Shown: in pieces, positions 14,876-24,264 of the stretch
How the letters are laid out: each line of letters begins with the position of its first letter
How positions within the stretch are numbered: position 1 is the stretch's first letter
Origin: Actinomadura alba
GTDB lineage: Bacteria; Actinomycetota; Actinomycetes; Streptosporangiales; Streptosporangiaceae
Length of the DNA: 64,000 bases
Assembly (NCBI RefSeq): GCF_014323705.1
Contig: NZ_JABVEC010000042.1
Span: 1-64,000, forward strand
Direction of reading: 5' to 3'
The notes under the pieces: generated by a model
What the model saw: the letters and a program-made list of their open reading frames with translations, nothing else
Databases searched by the model: none
What the model was told of the DNA's origin: nothing
Program-made: the position numbers and the translations under genes

Positions 14876-16786
14876 ATGACCAACATCTCCGGCGCGACCG
14901 CGGACGAGGCACGGCGCGACTGGCAGGCCAGGATCTACAAGGCGTCCGGCACCGCGGCGCCCTCGGCGGGCGTCACGCTCACCGCCCCCGGGGGGCTTCG
15001 CGCCACGGCGGGGGTGGCGCAGGTGACCCTGTCATGGGAACCGGTGGAGGGCGCGGCAGGTTACCTCGTGCACCGCTCCGACCACGTCGACGGCCCCTTC
15101 GAGCCGATCCGGCAGCCCGACGTGGACGTGCCCGCCGTCCCGGGCACCTCCTACGTCGACACCGGTATGGCCGGCCCGCGGTGGTACGTCGTCACGGCGA
15201 TCGCCGCCATGGACGTGGTCGGCCCACTGTCGGCCCCCGTCCCGGCCACCCCGCTCGCCGGCCCGCCCGCCACCGAGGAGGCCCCGCGCGAACCCGCGCC
15301 GGAGGGCATGCCGGAGGTCGCCGTCCGCGTGCACGCGGGGCGGGTGACCCGCCCGCTCCCCCGGCCGTGGCGGCACATGGTCGGCTCCGAGCATCTGTCC
15401 CACCTGCTGAGCGCCGACAAAACCGGAGGACGGCCGATCGGCGCGGAGCTCACCGAGGCACTGCGGATCATGCACGACGAGCTCGGCGTGAGCACCGTCC
15501 GCGCGCACGCGATCCTCTGCGACGACCTCGGGGTGTACCGCGAGGTCGACGGTGCTCCAGTGCACGACTTCAGCGGCGTCGACACGGTCTATGACGCGAT
15601 CATGTCGTTCGGCATGCGGCCGATCGTCGAACTGTCGTTCATGCCGCGGGACCTGGCTCGCGACCCCTCGCAGACGGTGTTCGGCTATGGGGCGATCATC
15701 TCCCCGCCGCACGACTACGACCGGTGGGGCGATCTGGTGCAGGCGCTGGTGGCCCACCTGGTGGCGCGGTACGGCCTCGAGGAGGTCCGCGACAACTGGG
15801 CCTTCGAGGTCTGGAATGAGGCCAACCTGGAGGTGTTCTGGTCCGGCACGCCGGAGGAGTTCTTCCGGCTGTACGACGTCTCGGCGGCGGCGGTCAAGAG
15901 CGTCGACCCGGCGCTACGCGTCGGCGGGCCGTCGTCGGCGGCCAACGGCTGGGTGGACGAGCTGCTCACTCACGTCGCCGCGTCGGGCGCGGCCGTCGAC
16001 TTCATCTCGACGCACACCTATGGGAACGCCCCGCTGGACTGGCGGCCGGCCCTGGCACGGCACGGCCGCGAGGGCACCCCGATCTGGTGGACCGAGTGGG
16101 GGCCGACGCCCACCCACTTCCACGGCATCGGCGACGGCGCGTTCGGCGCGGCGTTCCTGCTGCACGGCATGAGGTCGGCGGCCGGGCGGCTGGACTCACT
16201 GTCACACTGGGTCGCCTCCGACCACTTCGAGGAGCTCGGCCGGCCCCAAGCGCTCTTCCACGGCGGGTTCGGCCTGCTGACCGTCGGCAACCTGCGCAAG
16301 CCCCGCTTCTGGGCGCTGTCGCTGGCCGACCGGCTCGGTGACGAGGAACTCGAAGCGACCGTGCACGGTGACGTCGCCGGGGTCGAGTCGTGGGCCGCGC
16401 GCGGCTCCGGCCGGGTCGGCGTGCTGCTCTGGAATTCCACGCTCAACCAGGCCCAGGCCGACGGGGACCCGCTGCTGGACCGCTACGTCACGGTCACCGT
16501 GGAGGACCTGCCGCCCGGCGAGTACGAGCTGCGGCACCACCGTGTGGACGAGTCGCACTCCAACATCCGGACGGCCTGGCGGAGCATGGGCGGCGGCGAC
16601 GGCTGGCCGACCGGGGAGCAGTGGGCGGAACTGCACGCCGTGGACGCGCTCGAGGAGTTCGCGCCGCCGGACCGGGTGAACGCCCGCGGCGGGCCCGTCG
16701 CGATCCGCTTCGCGCTCCCCATGCCGGGAGTGTCCTACCTGGAGTTCAGCCCGATCGCCGGGTCCGCCGAGCGATCCGCCGAATGA
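14876..16786 (+). CDS. GH39-like glycoside hydrolase with an N-terminal FN3 domain
   Basis: 636 residues from ATG 14876. After about 30 residues comes a fibronectin type III domain (GLRATAGVAQVTLSWEPVEG, GYLVHRSD, TSYVDTGM), then a linker rich in Pro/Glu, then a TIM-barrel of the GH39 xylosidase/iduronidase type. The acid/base Glu is in WNEAN (Glu315) and the nucleophile in WTEWG (Glu407), both present. A beta-sandwich tail follows (VGVLLWNSTLN, DLPPGEYELRHHRVD). No signal peptide is visible, so the enzyme probably works inside the cell on imported oligosaccharides, although FN3 domains are more usual outside. It is the last gene of the LacI operon. Confidence 0.85.
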   Translation: MTNISGATADEARRDWQARIYKASGTAAPSAGVTLTAPGGLRATAGVAQVTLSWEPVEGAAGYLVHRSDHVDGPFEPIRQPDVDVPAVPGTSYVDTGMAGPRWYVVTAIAAMDVVGPLSAPVPATPLAGPPATEEAPREPAPEGMPEVAVRVHAGRVTRPLPRPWRHMVGSEHLSHLLSADKTGGRPIGAELTEALRIMHDELGVSTVRAHAILCDDLGVYREVDGAPVHDFSGVDTVYDAIMSFGMRPIVELSFMPRDLARDPSQTVFGYGAIISPPHDYDRWGDLVQALVAHLVARYGLEEVRDNWAFEVWNEANLEVFWSGTPEEFFRLYDVSAAAVKSVDPALRVGGPSSAANGWVDELLTHVAASGAAVDFISTHTYGNAPLDWRPALARHGREGTPIWWTEWGPTPTHFHGIGDGAFGAAFLLHGMRSAAGRLDSLSHWVASDHFEELGRPQALFHGGFGLLTVGNLRKPRFWALSLADRLGDEELEATVHGDVAGVESWAARGSGRVGVLLWNSTLNQAQADGDPLLDRYVTVTVEDLPPGEYELRHHRVDESHSNIRTAWRSMGGGDGWPTGEQWAELHAVDALEEFAPPDRVNARGGPVAIRFALPMPGVSYLEFSPIAGSAERSAE

Positions 16787-17094
16787 CCGGCTCCGCGGAC
16801 ACCGAGGCGTGAGCGGTGCTGGCAGCGGAGGCAGCGCGTCGTCTTTCAGGTTCCGCGCCGCTTTCAGCTTCGTGGCGGGACGGCGCGCGTGATCGGTCCG
16901 AGCACCGGGCCGAGCGGTGGGCATGCGGGGATCGCTCACGCGGTCAGCACGACGGCGGCGTGAACGTGACGGGCAGGCTGCCGTCCTGGCACGTACGCCG
17001 CCCTCGCGAGACCGGTCCGGGTCTCACGAGGGCGGCGCGGTGGACTGATTCCGTCATGTCTTGAGGCAGTACGTCAGCCCCAGGTCCAGCGCCG
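16787..17094. other. Intergenic region between convergent genes
   Basis: These 308 bases separate the GH39-like gene from the convergent PPOX-like gene. Apart from the hairpin at 16997-17036 I see no gene, repeat or site that I can support. Confidence 0.6.
16997..17036. terminator. Bidirectional hairpin terminator
   Basis: gccgccctcgcgagacc (16997-17013) pairs with ggtctcacgagggcggc (17020-17036), one mismatch in 17, six-base loop. It lies between the convergent GH39-like and PPOX-like genes, where a shared terminator is expected. Confidence 0.65.
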
Positions 17095-17583
17095 TCAGGC
17101 GGTGCCCTCGGCCTGCCAGATCGTGCTGCCGAGGTCAGTGCCGCGCACGAGTTGGACGCGCCAGGGATCCACGCGCAGGACGTGGTACTCGGGATCCGTC
17201 GGTCCGCCCCTCCAGTACCTCACCGGGTCATAACCCACCCCCGGCGGTTCTCCCTTGCGGTACGACTCCCACACCGTTCGCTTGACCTCCGGGTCGTCGA
17301 CCCACGTGGCGACGCCGTCGATGAACACCGCGTTCTGCCGCGGGTTCCAGTAGGAGAAGGTGGTGTGCGGGTTGTTGGCGAGGTGCGCCACCTTGACCGG
17401 GGTCTTGTAGGCGGCGAGCCAGCCGACCGGCCGGTCGCCCGTCATCTCCCAGATCGGCAGCAGAACCCGCGCGCGGGGCCGCCCCTTCTTGTCCACTGTG
17501 ATCATCGTGGCGTAGCCGATGTCACTGATGTACGCGAAGAACGCGTCCTGTATTTCGCTGAACGATCGCACTTTCGCCGTCAT
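17095..17583 (-). CDS. Pyridoxamine 5'-phosphate oxidase-like flavoprotein
   Basis: 162 residues from ATG 17583. A split beta-barrel of the PPOX/FMN-binding class: YATMITVDKKGRPRARVLLPIWE, GWLAAYKTPVKVAHLANNPHTTFSYW, NAVFIDGVATWVDD, and a C-terminal YHVLRVDPWRVQLVRG strand. Such proteins bind FMN, F420 or haem and act as reductases or stress proteins; the cofactor cannot be assigned. It follows the MFS exporter gene on the same strand with 37 bases between, so the two are probably co-transcribed and both under the divergent HxlR regulator. Confidence 0.85.
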   Translation of the reverse strand: MTAKVRSFSEIQDAFFAYISDIGYATMITVDKKGRPRARVLLPIWEMTGDRPVGWLAAYKTPVKVAHLANNPHTTFSYWNPRQNAVFIDGVATWVDDPEVKRTVWESYRKGEPPGVGYDPVRYWRGGPTDPEYHVLRVDPWRVQLVRGTDLGSTIWQAEGTA

Positions 17584-17620
17584 CTCGGTCTCCCTTCGAG
17601 GTTCGCCGGTGACCGGCGGC

Positions 17621-19102
17621 TCACGGCCGCGCCCCGGTGGCCGCCGGTTCCACGCCCGCCTTCGCCGGGTCGGCCGGGACGGAGCCCGGTGTCCCGGCGC
17701 GGCGCAGGCCGAACGCGGTGACGATCGCGGCGAGCACGACGGCGGCGACCGGCACGATCAGTGCCGCCTGGAAGGCGTCGAGACGCGCCCCGGGTGAGCG
17801 ACCGGCTCCGAGGGCGGCCACGTTGACGGCGGTGACGGCCGACAGGCCGAGTGCCGCGCCGAACTGGAACGCGGTGTTCAGCAGGCCGCCGGCCAGGCCC
17901 TGCTCCCGCTCGGCGATGCCGTCGGTGGCGGCGATGGTGAGCGGCCCGTAGACCAGGGCGAAGGCGAGACCGAGCAGGATCATGGTCGGGAACATGGCCG
18001 CGTACGTCCAGTCGAGCCCGACCGGCAGGAACAGCGCGTAGGCGACGACCGCGATCACCAGCCCACCGAAGATCACCCGGACATTGCCGAACCGTTCCAT
18101 CAGCCGCGGCGTGAGCGTCGGGGCGAGGACGGCGTCGATGCCGATGGCCAGCAGCGCCAGACCTGTCTGAAGCGTCGTCCACCCGCGCAGTTCCTGCAGG
18201 TACAGGGTGGCCAGGAACTGGAAGCCGAAGAACGAGCCCGCGAACAGCATCGCGCCCAGGTTGGCCCGCGCGAGCGGGCCCGAGCGGAGGATTCCCAGGC
18301 GTACGAGCGGCTCGGCCGACCGGCGTTCGACCGAGATGAAGGCGGCCAGGAAGGCGAGGGCCGCGCCGAACGCGCCGAGCGTCCAGCCCAGTCCCTCAGC
18401 GGGGTGCTCCAGCCGGACCACCGCGTAGGCCAGAAGCAGCATCGCGCCGGTCACAGTGATCGCTCCGGCCATGTCGAACCCGTGGCCGGAGTGCTCCGGG
18501 CGGTCCTTCGGGATGAGCGGGACGGCGAGCACGAGGATCACGGCCGACAGGATGACCGGCGCGAAGAACACCCACCGCCAGTCGATCGAGGAGAGCACAC
18601 CGCCGATGACGAGCCCGAGCGAGAACCCGGCCGACGCCGTCCCCGCGTAGACGAGGAGGGCCTTGTTGCGCTGCGGGCCCTCGGCGAAGCCCGTGGTGAT
18701 GATGGACAGGCCGGCGGGGGTCATGAAGGCCGCGGCCACCCCCGTCACGAATCGCGCGACCAGGAGCATCCATCCCTCGGTCGCGAATCCGCCCAGCCCG
18801 GAGAAGAGGAGGAAAACGGTGAGCCAGAACAGGAACATCCGCCGCCGGCCCAGCAGGTCGGCGGCGCGCCCGCCCAGCAGCATGAATCCGCCGTAGCCGA
18901 GCACGTAGGCGCTCACGACCCCGCTCAGCATGCCGGTGGACAGATCGAGGTCGGCCCGGATCGACGGCAGCGCCACGTTCAGCATCGCCACGTCGATCCC
19001 CTCGAGGAAGATCGCTCCACAGAGGACGAACAGCATGCTCCAGGCGCGCGCGCCGATGCGGCCGGTGCCGCCGCCGAGTGGCGGGGACTGCGGTGTTGAC
19101 AC
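17621..19102 (-). CDS. MFS multidrug exporter, DHA2 (14-TMS) type
   Basis: 493 residues from GTG 19102 with ggagag upstream. The order of motifs is that of drug:H+ antiporter family 2: FLEGIDVAMLNVALPSIRADL, motif A GGRAADLLGRRRMFL, motif C-like TASAGFSLGLVIGGVL, and a RWVFFAPVILSAVILVL segment. About 14 membrane spans, ending in a short polar tail. It should export a toxic small molecule using the proton gradient. Divergent from the HxlR regulator, which probably controls it. Confidence 0.9.
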   Translation of the reverse strand: MSTPQSPPLGGGTGRIGARAWSMLFVLCGAIFLEGIDVAMLNVALPSIRADLDLSTGMLSGVVSAYVLGYGGFMLLGGRAADLLGRRRMFLFWLTVFLLFSGLGGFATEGWMLLVARFVTGVAAAFMTPAGLSIITTGFAEGPQRNKALLVYAGTASAGFSLGLVIGGVLSSIDWRWVFFAPVILSAVILVLAVPLIPKDRPEHSGHGFDMAGAITVTGAMLLLAYAVVRLEHPAEGLGWTLGAFGAALAFLAAFISVERRSAEPLVRLGILRSGPLARANLGAMLFAGSFFGFQFLATLYLQELRGWTTLQTGLALLAIGIDAVLAPTLTPRLMERFGNVRVIFGGLVIAVVAYALFLPVGLDWTYAAMFPTMILLGLAFALVYGPLTIAATDGIAEREQGLAGGLLNTAFQFGAALGLSAVTAVNVAALGAGRSPGARLDAFQAALIVPVAAVVLAAIVTAFGLRRAGTPGSVPADPAKAGVEPAATGARP

Positions 19103-19179
19103 GAGTCGACTCTCCTTTTTTCGCGAAGGCGAGGACCCGGCCGGCCGTTACGGTTCTTCAATGGCCTGCCGGTTCCCTC

Positions 19180-19208
19180 TTGTAACCGAGAGCATCATCC
19201 GGCACTAT
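19180..19208 (+). promoter_or_regulatory. Putative promoter of the HxlR gene
   Basis: TTGTAA (19180-19185), 17-base spacer, CACTAT (19203-19208). Transcription would begin within a few bases of the GTG/ATG start, suggesting a leaderless message. A gttac (19147-19151) and gtaac (19182-19186) pair nearby could be part of the operator. Confidence 0.4.
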
Positions 19209-19210
19209 TT

Positions 19211-19711
19211 GTGACCATGGAAGACGGCACTTTCACGTCCCCCGGTTACTGCACGGATACCGCAGGCGACTACGACGTTCTCCAGTGGGACGCCCGGGAG
19301 GACTGCGAGGTACGGCAGATCCTCGACCGCGTCGCGGACAAGTGGTCGCTGCTCGTCATCGCCCTGCTCGACCGGAGATGCCTGCGGTTCACCGAACTGC
19401 GCCGCAGCATCGACGGCATCAGCCAGCGCATGCTCAGCAGAACGCTCCGCCACCTGGAACGCGACGGGCTCGTCCACCGGACCGTGCACCCCGTCGTGCC
19501 GCCGCGCGTCGACTACGAGCTCACGCCGCTGGGGACGACTCTGCACGCCACCATCCGCTCGCTGGTCACCTGGACCGAGGCGCACCAGAACGAGATCGCG
19601 GCCGCCCGTGCCGCCTACGACGCCCGGCAACTCGCCGAGCAGGAAACGGCCGAGCAGGATGCGGCCGAGCGGGACCGCATCGCCAGGAAGGTCGTCACAA
19701 GCGGGCGCTGA
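19211..19711 (+). CDS. HxlR-family transcriptional regulator
   Basis: 166 residues from GTG 19211 or 164 from ATG 19217; there is no Shine-Dalgarno for either, in line with a leaderless transcript. The winged-helix core is typical: CEVRQILDRVADKWSLLVI, LRFTELRRSIDGISQRMLSRTLRHLERDGLVHR, and a VDYELTPLGTTL wing. An early Cys in the EDC-EVR motif is the conserved redox/aldehyde-sensing position in this family. A long helical C-terminal tail rich in Glu/Ala is unusual. Divergent from the MFS-PPOX pair. Confidence 0.9.
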   Translation: MTMEDGTFTSPGYCTDTAGDYDVLQWDAREDCEVRQILDRVADKWSLLVIALLDRRCLRFTELRRSIDGISQRMLSRTLRHLERDGLVHRTVHPVVPPRVDYELTPLGTTLHATIRSLVTWTEAHQNEIAAARAAYDARQLAEQETAEQDAAERDRIARKVVTSGR

Positions 19712-19760
19712 CCAACGGCGCGGTGGCGTCCACGTTCCGGATGCCCATCCGGCACCCGCC

Positions 19761-22244
19761 TCACGGGGCGGTGCGCGGGACCTCCCATTCGAGGATCCCC
19801 GCGGAGAACCCGTCACGGAGCCGCGCGGCGATCCTGATGCCGCGGGTGACCACTGGAGCGAATGTCACCCGGTTCACCGCGTCGACGGCGACGCCGTAAC
19901 CGGAGGCCGCCGTGACCGGCCGCCATTGTCCACCGTCGAGCCAGAGCAGTTCCCATGACGCCGGTACCCTGCATCGGCCGATTCCCGTGTCGTCGAACCA
20001 GTACACGGCGCAGCTCTCGACCCGGACCGGCTCGGCGTACTCGTACTGCACCCACTCGGCGGTTCCGAGGTGGTCCCACCAGGTGAAGCGCGGGATGCCG
20101 TGATCCGCGGAACTGCTCGGCCACCTGCCGTCGTAGAGGGCGAGCACGGAGCCCTCGGCATGCGATGCCGACGCCTCGACCTCGGGCAGCGTCCACTCGT
20201 GCGCGTCCGGACCGGTCCCCGCGACCGGGAACGACGTGATCCGCAGCCGCGCGGCGCCCATCGGGATCAGCCGCACCTCCTCCCCCGGGCCGTTCGTGCG
20301 CGCGGGGCTGTCCTGCAGCACCCGCACGACACCCTGCGGATCGGCGCGCCAGTTATCGATCTTTCGCGCCTTCGCCCGTAGCTCGAGGGGCGCGGTCCGC
20401 GGGGTGAACGGGTCGTCCGGTACGTCACCGCGCCGCCGGACGACCCGGAAGCGGTCCGGCTCCGGCCGGTCGAGGGCGTAGTTCCACGGCGATGCCGGGA
20501 AGACCTCGTACTCCGGCCACTCGGGCGTGCCGCCGGTCCTCTTCCAGGTCTCCTCGATCGCGAGAGAGAACGTGAGCGGCCCGTGGTCCACGGACACCGA
20601 GCCGTGGTTGCGGGTCCAGGTACGCACCGACGTGCGCATCGGCAGGGTCAGCTCGATCCGGTCGCCGTCTCGCCACGTCCGCTCGACGACGAGGTAACCG
20701 GAACCGTCCGTCCGCACCGGCACGGCACGCCCGCCGACCCACAGCCGGGGCTTCGCGCACCAGCCCGGGACCCTCAGGTAGAGCGGGAACGCGACGGCCC
20801 CGCCGGTGGACACCGACAAGCGCACGGTGTCGTCGAACGGGTAGCCGGTCCGCTGGTCGATCGTCACCTGCCGGTCGCCGGCGACGCGCGCGGTCACCGT
20901 CGAGTCGGCGTACATCGACGCCGCGAGCCCTCCGTCATGCGTCGCGAGCCAGAGCTCCTCGACGTAGTAGGGCCAGCCCATGCCGTAGTTGTGCGGGCAG
21001 CACCGGTAGTTGTGCACGCCGGGCAGGTAGGCCTCCATGGCGAACCCGTTCTGGAACTGCCCGTAGACCTTGGCGGTCCGGTCCAGCCGGACGCTGTTCG
21101 CACTGGTGATGTAGTGCACCGACCGCTGCTCCGGATCGAACGCGGCCGGCATGAGATTGATCGCCAGCTCCTCGCACCTGTCGGTCCACACCGGGTCGCC
21201 GGTGAACCGGGTGAGCATTTCGAAGCTGTGCATGAACTCGACGATCCCGCAGGTCTCGAAACCCTGGCGGGGATCACCGAAACCATCGCGGGTGTTCTCG
21301 TCGCCGGCGAAGCCGCCACCGGCGAACTGCCCGTACTCCCCCATCACGGTCGCGTAGTTGCGGTAAGTGGCCTCGGCGTACTTGAGGTCCTTGGCGAGCA
21401 GGCCGTACTGCAGCGGCTCACGGAAGCCCTGCGCGATGTTGACGTTGTGCCGGGTCGGCAGACCGCTCACGTAGTCGGCCGAGCCGGAGTGCATCTTCTC
21501 CACCAGATCGAGCAGCCACGACTCGCCCGTACGGTTGTAGAGCCAGTAGACGCTGTCGATGTTGTCGCCCCACCGGAACGCCCCCCAGCTCCGGTTGAAC
21601 ACCTCCGGCGGCTGGTCGGCCTGGAACCGGAAGTACTTCGTCATGAACGGCACCACGCGTTCGTCGGCGGCGTACTCGTACCACGACCGGAAGGCCGACA
21701 GCAGCGGCATGCCCGGCCAGAAGTCCGGACCGTTCTCGAGCGACGTGCGCAGCCTCGCCGGCCCGAACCAGCCGTCGGCCTGCTGTGTGGCGATGATGCC
21801 GTCCAGCCACCGCCTGGTCGTCGCGAGCGCACGCTCGTCGCCCGTGACGTACGCGAGGTCGCCGAAGCCGCGCAGCCAGTACGGCAGCTCCTCCCACGCG
21901 TTCTTCTCCGGGTGCACCCAACCGCAGGTGTCGTAGTCGAGGAAGTCGGAGACCTGGTCGTAACGGCCGCACAGCCCGTCGAGTTGCAACCGCAGTTGGT
22001 GGCCCAGCCACCCCCTGGCCCGGACCGCGCCCGGCGGCAGCTTCAGGAACGGCGTCGGTGCCAACGGCGAGCGGTTCGGGGCGTACAGCCCGCCGGAGGT
22101 GCCGGCCACGGGACGCTTGACGAACCGCACGCTCGTGTCCCCGGCCGAATCCGATGCGAAAGCGCGACCGCTCGTCGCCAACGCCGCCGCGGTGACACCT
22201 CCGGTGATGAGGAAGCCACGCCGGCCGATCGATGAGTGCTCCAT
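19761..22244 (-). CDS. TAT-exported GH127-like beta-L-arabinofuranosidase (DUF1680)
   Basis: 827 residues from ATG 22244, with a cggGAGGacc ribosome site. The start MEHSSIGRRGFLITGG carries a twin-arginine export motif. The body is an alpha/alpha-barrel of the GH127 type. The zinc/nucleophile residues established for Bifidobacterium HypBA1 (Glu-x-Cys and a Cys-Cys pair) are present as ETC (Glu330, Cys332) and YRCCPHN (Cys415, Cys416). A beta-sandwich region follows and about 150 C-terminal residues look like a discoidin/carbohydrate-binding fold. The enzyme should release L-arabinofuranose outside the membrane. Close to a furanose-type transporter on the same strand, its natural partner. It could also belong to GH146 or another DUF1680 branch. 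Confidence 0.87.
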   Translation of the reverse strand: MEHSSIGRRGFLITGGVTAAALATSGRAFASDSAGDTSVRFVKRPVAGTSGGLYAPNRSPLAPTPFLKLPPGAVRARGWLGHQLRLQLDGLCGRYDQVSDFLDYDTCGWVHPEKNAWEELPYWLRGFGDLAYVTGDERALATTRRWLDGIIATQQADGWFGPARLRTSLENGPDFWPGMPLLSAFRSWYEYAADERVVPFMTKYFRFQADQPPEVFNRSWGAFRWGDNIDSVYWLYNRTGESWLLDLVEKMHSGSADYVSGLPTRHNVNIAQGFREPLQYGLLAKDLKYAEATYRNYATVMGEYGQFAGGGFAGDENTRDGFGDPRQGFETCGIVEFMHSFEMLTRFTGDPVWTDRCEELAINLMPAAFDPEQRSVHYITSANSVRLDRTAKVYGQFQNGFAMEAYLPGVHNYRCCPHNYGMGWPYYVEELWLATHDGGLAASMYADSTVTARVAGDRQVTIDQRTGYPFDDTVRLSVSTGGAVAFPLYLRVPGWCAKPRLWVGGRAVPVRTDGSGYLVVERTWRDGDRIELTLPMRTSVRTWTRNHGSVSVDHGPLTFSLAIEETWKRTGGTPEWPEYEVFPASPWNYALDRPEPDRFRVVRRRGDVPDDPFTPRTAPLELRAKARKIDNWRADPQGVVRVLQDSPARTNGPGEEVRLIPMGAARLRITSFPVAGTGPDAHEWTLPEVEASASHAEGSVLALYDGRWPSSSADHGIPRFTWWDHLGTAEWVQYEYAEPVRVESCAVYWFDDTGIGRCRVPASWELLWLDGGQWRPVTAASGYGVAVDAVNRVTFAPVVTRGIRIAARLRDGFSAGILEWEVPRTAP

Positions 22245-22291
22245 CAGGTCCTCCCGCTCTGGTGTGGGGTGACTCGGTCGAGGGAACGGCG

Positions 22292-23305
22292 TCAGGTCAG
22301 CCGCTGGACCCGGCTCAGGATGCGCTGGGCGATGACGACCAGGGCGAGAAAGACTCCGCTGACGACCTGCTGGAAGGCGGAGGTGAGATTGCCGACCTGG
22401 TTGATCAGGTTCTGGATCACGCCGAGGAGCAGGACGCCCGCCATCGTGCCGGTCAGCCCGCCGGCACCCCCGGTCAGCAGGGTGCCGCCGATGACCACGG
22501 CCGCGATCGCGTCCAGTTCCAGCCCGATACCGAGGATGGTCACGCCGGACGACAGCCGGGCCGCGTTGAGCGCTCCGGCCAGCCCGGCGAGCAGCCCCGA
22601 CATGAAGTAGACCAGGACCTTGGTGCGGACGATCGGTACCCCCATGAGCGCCGCCGCGTCCTCGTTGCCCCCGATGGCGAACACGTTCTGCCCGAACCCG
22701 GTGCGCTGCAGCAGGGCGATGCCGATGACGCACAGCAGCACGGTGAGGTAGACGGGGTAGGTCAGGCCGAGGAACCCGTCCTGCCCGAGCGAGGCGAAGG
22801 CCCGGTCCTCCACCAGGTACGTGGTGGCGCCCTCGTCCGAGATTGCCAGCATGATGCCCCGTACGCCGAGCAGGCCCGCCAGCGTCACGATGAAGGGGGC
22901 CATCCGGGACCGCGCTATGAACAGGCCCTGCAGAAGACCGATCGCGCCGCACACCACGAGCGGCAGCCCCAGCGCGCCCACGATCCCGGCGCGGGATCCG
23001 TACGCGGCCAGCACTCCGCCGAGCACGAACAGCGACCCGACCGACAGGTCGATGCCACCGCTGATGATCACAAACGTCATTCCGATGGCGACGATCGCGA
23101 GGAACGACGAGGAGACGGCGATGCTGGCGGCGTTCTCACCCCCCGCGAACGAGTCGAAAGCGACCGACCCGAACACGATCAGCGCGAACAGCACCATGAG
23201 CGCGCCGTGCTGCTGCAGCAGCCGGCTCACCGTTTCCCCGCGTGCCGGGCCGGCGGCCGGGGCGGCCGCCCCCTCCCGGTCGGCCATCACGTTCGAGTGG
23301 GTCAT
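22292..23305 (-). CDS. Sugar ABC transporter permease (YjfF/RbsC type)
   Basis: 337 residues from ATG 23305, overlapping the stop of the preceding permease gene by ATGA. A polar start of about 35 residues is followed by eight to ten hydrophobic spans with the BPD_transp_2 landmarks: AIGMTFVIISGGIDLSVGS, IGGNEDAAALMGVPI and AIAAVVIGGTLLTGG. Together with the adjacent permease, ATPase and binding protein it makes a complete importer resembling the galactofuranose system YtfQRT-YjfF. The GH127-like gene follows 47 bases downstream. Confidence 0.9.
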   Translation of the reverse strand: MTHSNVMADREGAAAPAAGPARGETVSRLLQQHGALMVLFALIVFGSVAFDSFAGGENAASIAVSSSFLAIVAIGMTFVIISGGIDLSVGSLFVLGGVLAAYGSRAGIVGALGLPLVVCGAIGLLQGLFIARSRMAPFIVTLAGLLGVRGIMLAISDEGATTYLVEDRAFASLGQDGFLGLTYPVYLTVLLCVIGIALLQRTGFGQNVFAIGGNEDAAALMGVPIVRTKVLVYFMSGLLAGLAGALNAARLSSGVTILGIGLELDAIAAVVIGGTLLTGGAGGLTGTMAGVLLLGVIQNLINQVGNLTSAFQQVVSGVFLALVVIAQRILSRVQRLT

Positions 23306-24264
23306 CGCGCTCCCCGCTCCCGGGCCGCGTACACCGCGGCAAGAATGATCACGGCCTGAACTATCTGCGTCCACGACTGCGGAAGGTTGTGCTTGATCAG
23401 GGTCGCCTGGAGCAGCTGCATCAGCAGCGCCCCCATGACGGTGCCGAGAACGCGGATCCGCCCGCCGCTCAACGGCGTACCGCCGATGACCACCGCGGTG
23501 ATCGCCGACAACTCCATGAACATTCCGAGCGAGGTCGGGTCGCTGGCCTGGAGCCGGGCGGTGGCGAGCACACCGGCCCCGGCGGCGAGCAGGCCGGAGA
23601 TGACGTAGACGAGGAGCAGGACCCGTCGCACCGGAAGGCCGGACAGCTCGCTGGCGGTGCGGTTGCCGCCGATCGCGACGACCTGCCTGCCGAAGGTGGT
23701 GCGCCGGACGAGGAAGGTGACCACGGCGGTCAGGCCCACCGCGATGAGCACGACGAGGGGCACGCCCATCACCGAGTCGCTGCCGAGCGCGATCAGTGTG
23801 GGGTCGGTGAACTCCCTGAGCTGCGGCACGAGCACGTTGGCGAGCCCTCTGATGCCGACGAGCAGCGCGAGCGTGGCGACGATCGGCTGCACGCCGACGT
23901 ACGCGACCAGTGCGCCTCCGACCGCACCGGCGACGCCGCCGGCGAGCAGTGCCAGAAGCAGGGCGGGAAGAGCCCCGTACCCCAGGTAGAGCACCACGAC
24001 TGAGGCTGCCAGCGCCATGACCGAGCCGACCGACAGGTCGATGCCCTCGGTGCCGATCACCAGCGCCATCCCGAGCGACACGATGACGATGGGCGCAACC
24101 TGCACCAGCTGGGTCCGGAAGTTGCCGGTGTCCACGAAGTGCGGGGTGAACGCCACGTTGAACAGCAGCAGCGCGAGGACCGAGGCGTAGACGCCGTACT
24201 CCTGCAGCCAGGCGAGGACCCGCGCCCGATCGATCCCCTGACGCTCGGCCACGGCCTCAGCCAT
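23302..24264 (-). CDS. Sugar ABC transporter permease (YtfT/RbsC type)
   Basis: 320 residues from ATG 24264, overlapping the end of the ATPase gene by eight bases. Hydrophobic throughout, with SLGMALVIGTEGIDLSVGSVMAL, GGNRTASELSGLPV and ELSAITAVVIGGTPLSGG, the signature segments of ribose/galactofuranose-class permeases. Forms a heterodimer with the next permease (inference from the paired organisation known for YtfT-YjfF). Confidence 0.9.
   Translation of the reverse strand: MAEAVAERQGIDRARVLAWLQEYGVYASVLALLLFNVAFTPHFVDTGNFRTQLVQVAPIVIVSLGMALVIGTEGIDLSVGSVMALAASVVVLYLGYGALPALLLALLAGGVAGAVGGALVAYVGVQPIVATLALLVGIRGLANVLVPQLREFTDPTLIALGSDSVMGVPLVVLIAVGLTAVVTFLVRRTTFGRQVVAIGGNRTASELSGLPVRRVLLLVYVISGLLAAGAGVLATARLQASDPTSLGMFMELSAITAVVIGGTPLSGGRIRVLGTVMGALLMQLLQATLIKHNLPQSWTQIVQAVIILAAVYAARERGAR

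Noticed and set aside
22245..22952. Minus-strand upstream extension of the GH127 frame
   Set aside because: It overlaps the permease gene on the same strand in another frame, and the TAT signal clearly starts at 22244.
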